Assembly: GCA_943737045.1 (NCBI GenBank)
Contig: CALSFV010000039.1
Location: 842,132 to 906,131 of the forward strand
Direction of reading: 5' to 3'
Length of the DNA stretch: 64,000 nucleotides
Source: Parapristionchus giblindavisi
Lineage: Eukaryota > Nematoda > Chromadorea > Rhabditida > Diplogasteridae
The notes under the pieces are model-generated. The model saw only the letters and a program-made list of their open reading frames with translations, was not told the DNA's origin and searched no databases. Positions 57,972 to 64,000 of the stretch are shown here, piece by piece (positions within the stretch are counted from its first letter, which is position 1; each line of letters begins with the position of its first letter). The position numbers and the translations under genes were made by a program.

Positions 57972-59861
57972 CATAAGACATCTTCAGTTTGAAAATCATA
58001 ATTTTTTAAAAATATGAATAATGCGAACAAATCGTTTTTATAACGAAAATCGTAATTATGGTGTGCACCTACAGTAATCCCTATTCGCTCAATTTGGAAA
58101 TTTGATAGTTTTAAACATTTTTCACCGCTGTTCTTGACATGACTGAGGTATACGACTACTTCGGAGCGCACCTGCACGGTAAAGTGCTGGCCAATATTCT
58201 ATGATATTTTGGTTTTTCAGCAATAACTTTCTTCGCGGTCAACCGTTTCTCTTTATGTTTTAGTATGTTTGTATAGATGGTAAAATGGAATAATGATCCA
58301 ATTTTTATCGATATTGGATCACAAACAACGAAATAGTGATCAATTTTCGAAAAATTTCAATTTTTCGCCCCTTTCGGATAGCTCAATGTATATAGCGATG
58401 CAGGCCCCGCCCATTTAACAGCGCGGGGATGGATACCTTGAAAACTCCTACTAGTTACTCCTAATCTCCAATATAAAAAAAAACAACCACGAATGGACAA
58501 TGTTATATTTTGCAAAACAAACACAGTTTGTTGAAGTAGAATAATTATCAATGTTAGCTTTAAAACGAAAAAGGATTTGTGGCACTATGTCGAAAGAGTA
58601 GCGATGAATAAGAACCGACTGGATGATAACTATTTGCATCTTTGTCTATTCATTAGCGCATATGAAAATAGATATCATCCATTCTGTTCTTATTTATTGG
58701 TTCTCATTCGACATAGTGCCGCATTTGTGATTTCCCAGAGCAGTGTAAGTATAAACTAGAAATCCGCATTCGTGCAATTGCACGACCGGTCGACCAATGT
58801 TCGACGTTAAAATGATGAAAAGTCATTCTGCGCGATTTTGACTCTTAATTTCGTGCAAAGTCGCGCAGTGGCCATAAGAAACAATTCACCGCTCGGAGTG
58901 TGAAAATGAATGAAAATGAGTCGACTTCTCAAATTTGCACGCAATTCTTTTTAATTATCCATTTAAAAACCTGCGCACGAATTCTCATGCATCTATTACT
59001 GAGAAATGATTTTTGCGAGACTGCACGATTGCGGATCTCTAGCATAAACGTTAAAGGGAGCATAACCACTCTCAATGGTCTTTTCATTGCGCACACTATT
59101 TCTCTGTTCTCTAACAACGAGAGAGCATTGAGAGAGGTTTCGCACCCTTTAAATGGGGAACAATGCCATATTGACCCTTGACAGAAAAGCAGAAGAATCA
59201 TTTAGTTATTTCATCCCAATTTAGAGAGAAAGAGTATTATCCAACATTTTTGAGTTAGTTTGGAGTAGGTTATCCTTGGTGGTCCTGTTAGACAAATAAA
59301 AACTAAAATTATTTTGCGACAGTGTAATATTCAACATATTTGAATTGAAATAACCAAGAAAAGCAATATTGAAATCTTTCATTTACAACCTTCCTCACCT
59401 CTTTGATAACAGCATGAATCACTTTGAATTCATATGAAATATAATCTCTGTTTGTCGTTTTGACTTATCAATCAATAGTCACATCATTATTTTACCCATT
59501 TCTTATCTGTATCATGTTTTATTCTCCTCCTTTCTTTACTAACATTCATTTCAATCGAAAATTGTGACCTATCATCTAAATATAAAGGATATTATTATTT
59601 ATTTAATTGTAAAGAATATATCCATTGTGTAGATTTTCTCTTACTAAATCATCGATGACGCCCAAATTCCAAAAGCCCAGAATATTTTCCCAAATTCGAA
59701 ATGTTCAAAAACTTAGAGGCTGTACAAAAGATCTACTTTGTTCGTGGACATTTTGTAGTATCTCTCATCCATTTCCGGTATTATCCATAATAATGGATCC
59801 ATACTATTATCTAATAGAATTATGTTCTTTTCTTTTTTATCTGTTTCAACTTTCCCACAAC
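57972..59861. other. Intergenic AT-rich stretch with one palindrome
   Basis: No gene was recognised on either strand. 58581-58722 is an imperfect palindrome: GGCACTATGTCGAAAGAG faces ATTCGACATAGTGCCGC, with AATAAGAAC facing GTTCTTATT. 58368-58440 repeats 24935-25015 in inverted form. Confidence 0.6.
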
Positions 59862-62800
59862 ACTCACCTCTTTCTCTACCTTCTCACTCAATTGATCTTT
59901 GATCTCTCTTTCTCTACCTTCACCCTCAATTGATCTTTGATCTCTCTTTCTCTACCTTCATCCTCAATTGATCTTTGATCTCTCTTTCTCTACCTTCACC
60001 CTCAATTGATCTTTGATCTCTCTTTCTCTACCTTCACCCTCAATTGATCTTTGATCTCTCTTTATCTACCTTCTCACTCAATTGATCTTTGATCTCTCTT
60101 TCTCTACCTTCACCCTCAATTGATCTTTGATCTCTCTTTCTCTACCTTCATCCTCAATTTATCTTTGATCTCTCTTTCTCTACCTTCACCCTCAATTGAT
60201 CTTTGATCTCTCTTTCTCTACCTTCACCCTCAATTGATCTTTGATCTCTCTTTCTCTACCTTCACCCTCAATTGATCTTTGATCTCTCTTTCTCTACCTT
60301 CACCCTCAATTGATTTTTGATCTCTCTTTCTCTACCTTCACCCTCAATTGATCTTTGATCTCTCTTTCTCTACCTTCACCCTCAATTGATCTTTGATCTC
60401 TCTTTCTCTACCTTCACCCTCAATTGATCTTTGATCTCTCTTTCTCTACCTTCACCCTCAATTGATCTTTGATCTCTCTTTCTCTACCTTCACCCTTTAT
60501 TGATCTTTGATCTCTCTTTCTCTACCTTCACCCTTTATTGATCTTTGATCTCTCTTTCTCTACCTTCACCCTCAATTGATCTTTGATCTCTCTTTCTCTA
60601 CCTTCACCCTCAATTGATCTTTGATCTCTCTTTCTCTACCTTCACCCTCAATTGATCTTTGATCTCTCTTTCTCTACCTTCACCCTCAATTGATCTTTGA
60701 TCTCTCTTTCTCTACCTTCACCCTCAATTGATCTTTGATCTCTCTTTCTCTACCTTCACCCTCAATTGATCTTTGATCTCTCTTTCTCTACCTTCACCCT
60801 CAATTGATTTTTGATCTCTCTTTCTCTACCTTCACCCTCAATTGATCTTTGATCTCTCTTTCTCTACCTTCACCCTCAATTGATCTTTGATCTCTCTTTC
60901 TCTACCTTCACCCTCAATTGATCTTTGATCTCTCTTTCTCTACCTTCACCCTCAATTGATCTTTGATCTCTCTTTCTCTACCTTCACCCTTTATTGATCT
61001 TTGATCTCTCTTTCTCTACCTTCACCCTCAATTGATCTTTGATCTCTCTTTCTCTACCTTCACCCTCAATTGATCTTTGATCTCTCTTTCTCTACCTTCA
61101 CCCTCAATTGATCTTTGATCTCTCTTTCTCTACCTTCACCCTCAATTGATCTTTGATCTCTCTTTCTCTACCTTCACCCTCAATTGATCTTTGATCTCTC
61201 TTTCTCTACCTTCACCCTCAATTGATCTTTGATCTCTCTTTCTCTACCTTCACCCTCAATTGATCTTTGATCTCTCTTTCTCTACCTTCACCCTCAATTG
61301 ATTTTTGATCTCTCTTTCTCTACCTTCACCCTCAATTGATCTTTGATCTCTCTTTCTCTACCTTCACCCTCAATTGATCTTTGATCTCTCTTTCTCTACC
61401 TTCACCCTCAATTGATCTTTGATCTCTCTTTCTATACCTTCACCCTCAATTGATCTTTGATCTCTCTTTCTCTACCTTCACCCTCAATTGATCTTTGTTC
61501 TCTCTTTCTATACCTTCACCCTCAATTGATCTTTGATCTCTCTTTCTCTACCTTCACCCTCAATTGATCTTTGATCTCTCTTTCTATACCTTCATCCTCA
61601 ATTGATCTTTGATCTCTCTTTCTTTACCTTCACCTTCAATTGATCTTTGATCTCTCTTTCTCTACCTTCACCCTCAATTGATCTTTGATCTCTCTTTCTA
61701 TACCTTCATCCTCAATTGATCTTTGATCTCTCTTTCTATAACTTCACCCTCAATTGATCTTTGATCTCTCTTTCTCTACCTTCACCCTCAATTGATCTTT
61801 GATCTCTCTTTCTATACCTTCATCCTCAATTGATCTTTGATCTCTCTTTCTATAACTTCACCCTCAATTGATCTTTGATCTCTCTTTCTATACCTTCACC
61901 CTCAATTGATCTTTGATCTCTCTTTCTCTACCTTCACCCTCAATTGATCTTTGATCTCTCTTTCTCTACCTTCACCCTCAATTGATCTTTGATCTCTCTT
62001 TCTCTACCTTCACCCTCAATTGATCTTTGATCTCTCTTTCTCTACCTTCACCCTCAATTGATTTTTGATCTCTCTTTCTCTACCTTCACCCTCAATTGAT
62101 CTTTGATCTCTCTTTCTCTACCTTCACCCTCAATTGATCTTTGATCTCTCTTTCTCTACCTTCACCCTCAATTGATCTTTGATCTCTCTTTCTCTACCTT
62201 CACCCTCAATTGATCTTTGATCTCTCTTTCTCTACCTTCATCCTCAATTGATCTTTGATCTCTCTTTCTCTACCTTCACCCTCAATTGATCTTTGATCTC
62301 TCTTTCTCTACCTTCACCCTCAATTGATCTTTGATCTCTCTTTCTCTACCTTCACCCTCAATTGATCTTTGATCTCTCTTTCTCTACCTTCACCCTCAAT
62401 TGATTTTTGATCTCTCTTTCTCTACCTTCACCCTCAATTGATCTTTGATCTCTCTTTCTCTACCTTCACCCTCAATTGATCTTTGATCTCTCTTTCTCTA
62501 CCTTCACCCTCAATTGATCTTTGATCTCTCTTTCTCTACCTTCACCCTCAATTGATCTTTGATCTCTCTTTCTCTACCTTCACCCTTTATTGATCTTTGA
62601 TCTCTCTTTCTCTACCTTCACCCTTTATTGATCTTTGATCTCTCTTTCTCTACCTTCACCCTCAATTGATCTTTGATCTCTCTTTCTCTACCTTCACCCT
62701 CAATTGATCTTTGATCTCTCTTTCTCTACCTTCACCCTCAATTGATCTTTGATCTCTCTTTCTCTACCTTCACCCTCAATTGATCTTTGATCTCTCTTTC

Positions 62801-64000
62801 TCTACCTTCACCCTCAATTGATCTTTGATCTCTCTTTCTCTACCTTCACCCTCAATTGATCTTTGATCTCTCTTTCTCTACCTTCACCCTCAATTGATTT
62901 TTGATCTCTCTTTCTCTACCTTCACCCTCAATTGATCTTTGATCTCTCTTTCTCTACCTTCACCCTCAATTGATCTTTGATCTCTCTTTCTCTACCTTCA
63001 CCCTCAATTGATCTTTGATCTCTCTTTCTCTACCTTCACCCTCAATTGATCTTTGATCTCTCTTTCTCTACCTTCACCCTTTATTGATCTTTGATCTCTC
63101 TTTCTCTACCTTCACCCTCAATTGATCTTTGATCTCTCTTTCTCTACCTTCACCCTCAATTGATCTTTGATCTCTCTTTCTCTACCTTCACCCTCAATTG
63201 ATCTTTGATCTCTCTTTCTCTACCTTCACCCTCAATTGATCTTTGATCTCTCTTTCTCTACCTTCACCCTCAATTGATCTTTGATCTCTCTTTCTCTACC
63301 TTCACCCTCAATTGATCTTTGATCTCTCTTTCTCTACCTTCACCCTCAATTGATCTTTGATCTCTCTTTCTCTACCTTCACCCTCAATTGATCTTTGATC
63401 TCTCTTTCTATACCTTCACCCTCAATTGATCTTTGATCTCTCTTTCTCTACCTTCACCCTCAATTGATCTTTGATCTCTCTTTCTCTACCTTCACCCTCA
63501 ATTGATCTTTGATCTCTCTTTCTCTACCTTCACCCTCAATTGATCTTTGATCTCTCTTTCTCTACCTTCACCCTCAATTGATCTTTGTTCTCTCTTTCTA
63601 TACCTTCACCCTCAATTGATCTTTGATCTCTCTTTCTCTACCTTCACCCTCAATTGATCTTTGATCTCTCTTTCTATACCTTCATCCTCAATTGATCTTT
63701 GATCTCTCTTTCTTTACCTTCACCTTCAATTGATCTTTGATCTCTCTTTCTCTACCTTCACCCTCAATTGATCTTTGATCTCTCTTTCTATACCTTCATC
63801 CTCAATTGATCTTTGATCTCTCTTTCTATAACTTCACCCTCAATTGATCTTTGATCTCTCTTTCTCTACCTTCACCCTCAATTGATCTTTGATCTCTCTT
63901 TCTATACCTTCATCCTCAATTGATCTTTGATCTCTCTTTCTATAACTTCACCCTCAATTGATCTTTGATCTCTCTTTCTATACCTTCATCCTCAATTGAT
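59862..64000. repeat. 38-bp satellite array with 55-monomer (2090-bp) higher-order repeat
   Basis: About 109 monomers (CTCAATTGATCTTTGATCTC, then TCTTTCTCTACCTTCACC) run to the window edge. Variant monomers recur exactly 2090 bp = 55 x 38 apart: TTTATTGATC at 60493/62583, ATTTTTGATC at 60311/62401, CTTTGTTCTC at 61493/63583 and TATAACTTC at 61741/63831. The unit is not divisible by 3 and is not coding. Confidence 0.97.

Noticed and set aside
59862..64000. Regular repeat array that might suggest a CRISPR locus
   Set aside because: There are no unique spacers. The whole 38-bp unit repeats head to tail, and the region is eukaryotic.

Overview
This looks like about 64 kb of nuclear DNA from a small-intron invertebrate, most likely a free-living nematode. 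Every recognisable gene is split into exons of roughly 30-230 bases joined by GT-AG introns. Acceptors are mostly TTTCAG, TTTTAG or TTGCAG. Two start codons lie 1 and 9 bases after a strong acceptor, as expected for spliced-leader trans-splicing. The AIF gene encodes a mitochondrial protein. The sequence is AT-rich, and the introns are full of short palindromic transposons, minisatellites and ATT/AAT microsatellites. The taxon is my inference; nothing here fixes the species.

Layout. (1) 1-20860, + strand: a tandem segmental duplication of a zinc-finger/AT-hook/acidic-tail gene. The left copy enters the window part-way through (exons at 544-5759). The right copy is complete (24 exons, 10955-20860, 652 aa in my model). 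The two copies differ by several transposon insertions, so each supplies the empty site for the other. (2) 6155-10400, between them: three palindromic elements nested at TTAA sites, two carrying coding-like cargo and one hit by a GC-rich 295-bp element. (3) 20861-25586: a decayed duplicate of the 3' end of the next gene and a gene-like stretch I cannot name. (4) 25587-42638, - strand: a 36-exon gene for a GMAP-210/TRIP11-type golgin, 1209 aa, with an amphipathic N terminus and a C-terminal GRAB domain. All 36 exon phases agree. (5) 43210-46761, + strand, divergent from the golgin: a 13-exon, 386-aa protein resembling Integrator subunit 15. (6) 47540-54878, + strand: the apoptosis-inducing factor gene (AIFM1/WAH-1 type), 19 exons, 666 aa. 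An alternative end of exon 6 gives a 238-aa membrane-anchor-only product. A tRNA-Pro(CGG) lies antisense in one intron. (7) 54771-59860: a duplicated AIF last exon and 3' flank, then long palindromic repeats. (8) 59862-64000: a 38-bp satellite running off the window, organised in a 55-monomer, 2090-bp higher-order repeat.

The host genes are ordinary in kind: one putative nuclear regulator, one Golgi tether, one putative RNA-processing factor and one mitochondrial oxidoreductase. They share no evident pathway. The unusual content is the mobile DNA. At least five short families share a CATA-type terminus and 8-bp target duplications. Several palindromes sit at TTAA sites. A GC-rich 295-bp palindromic element is present three times.
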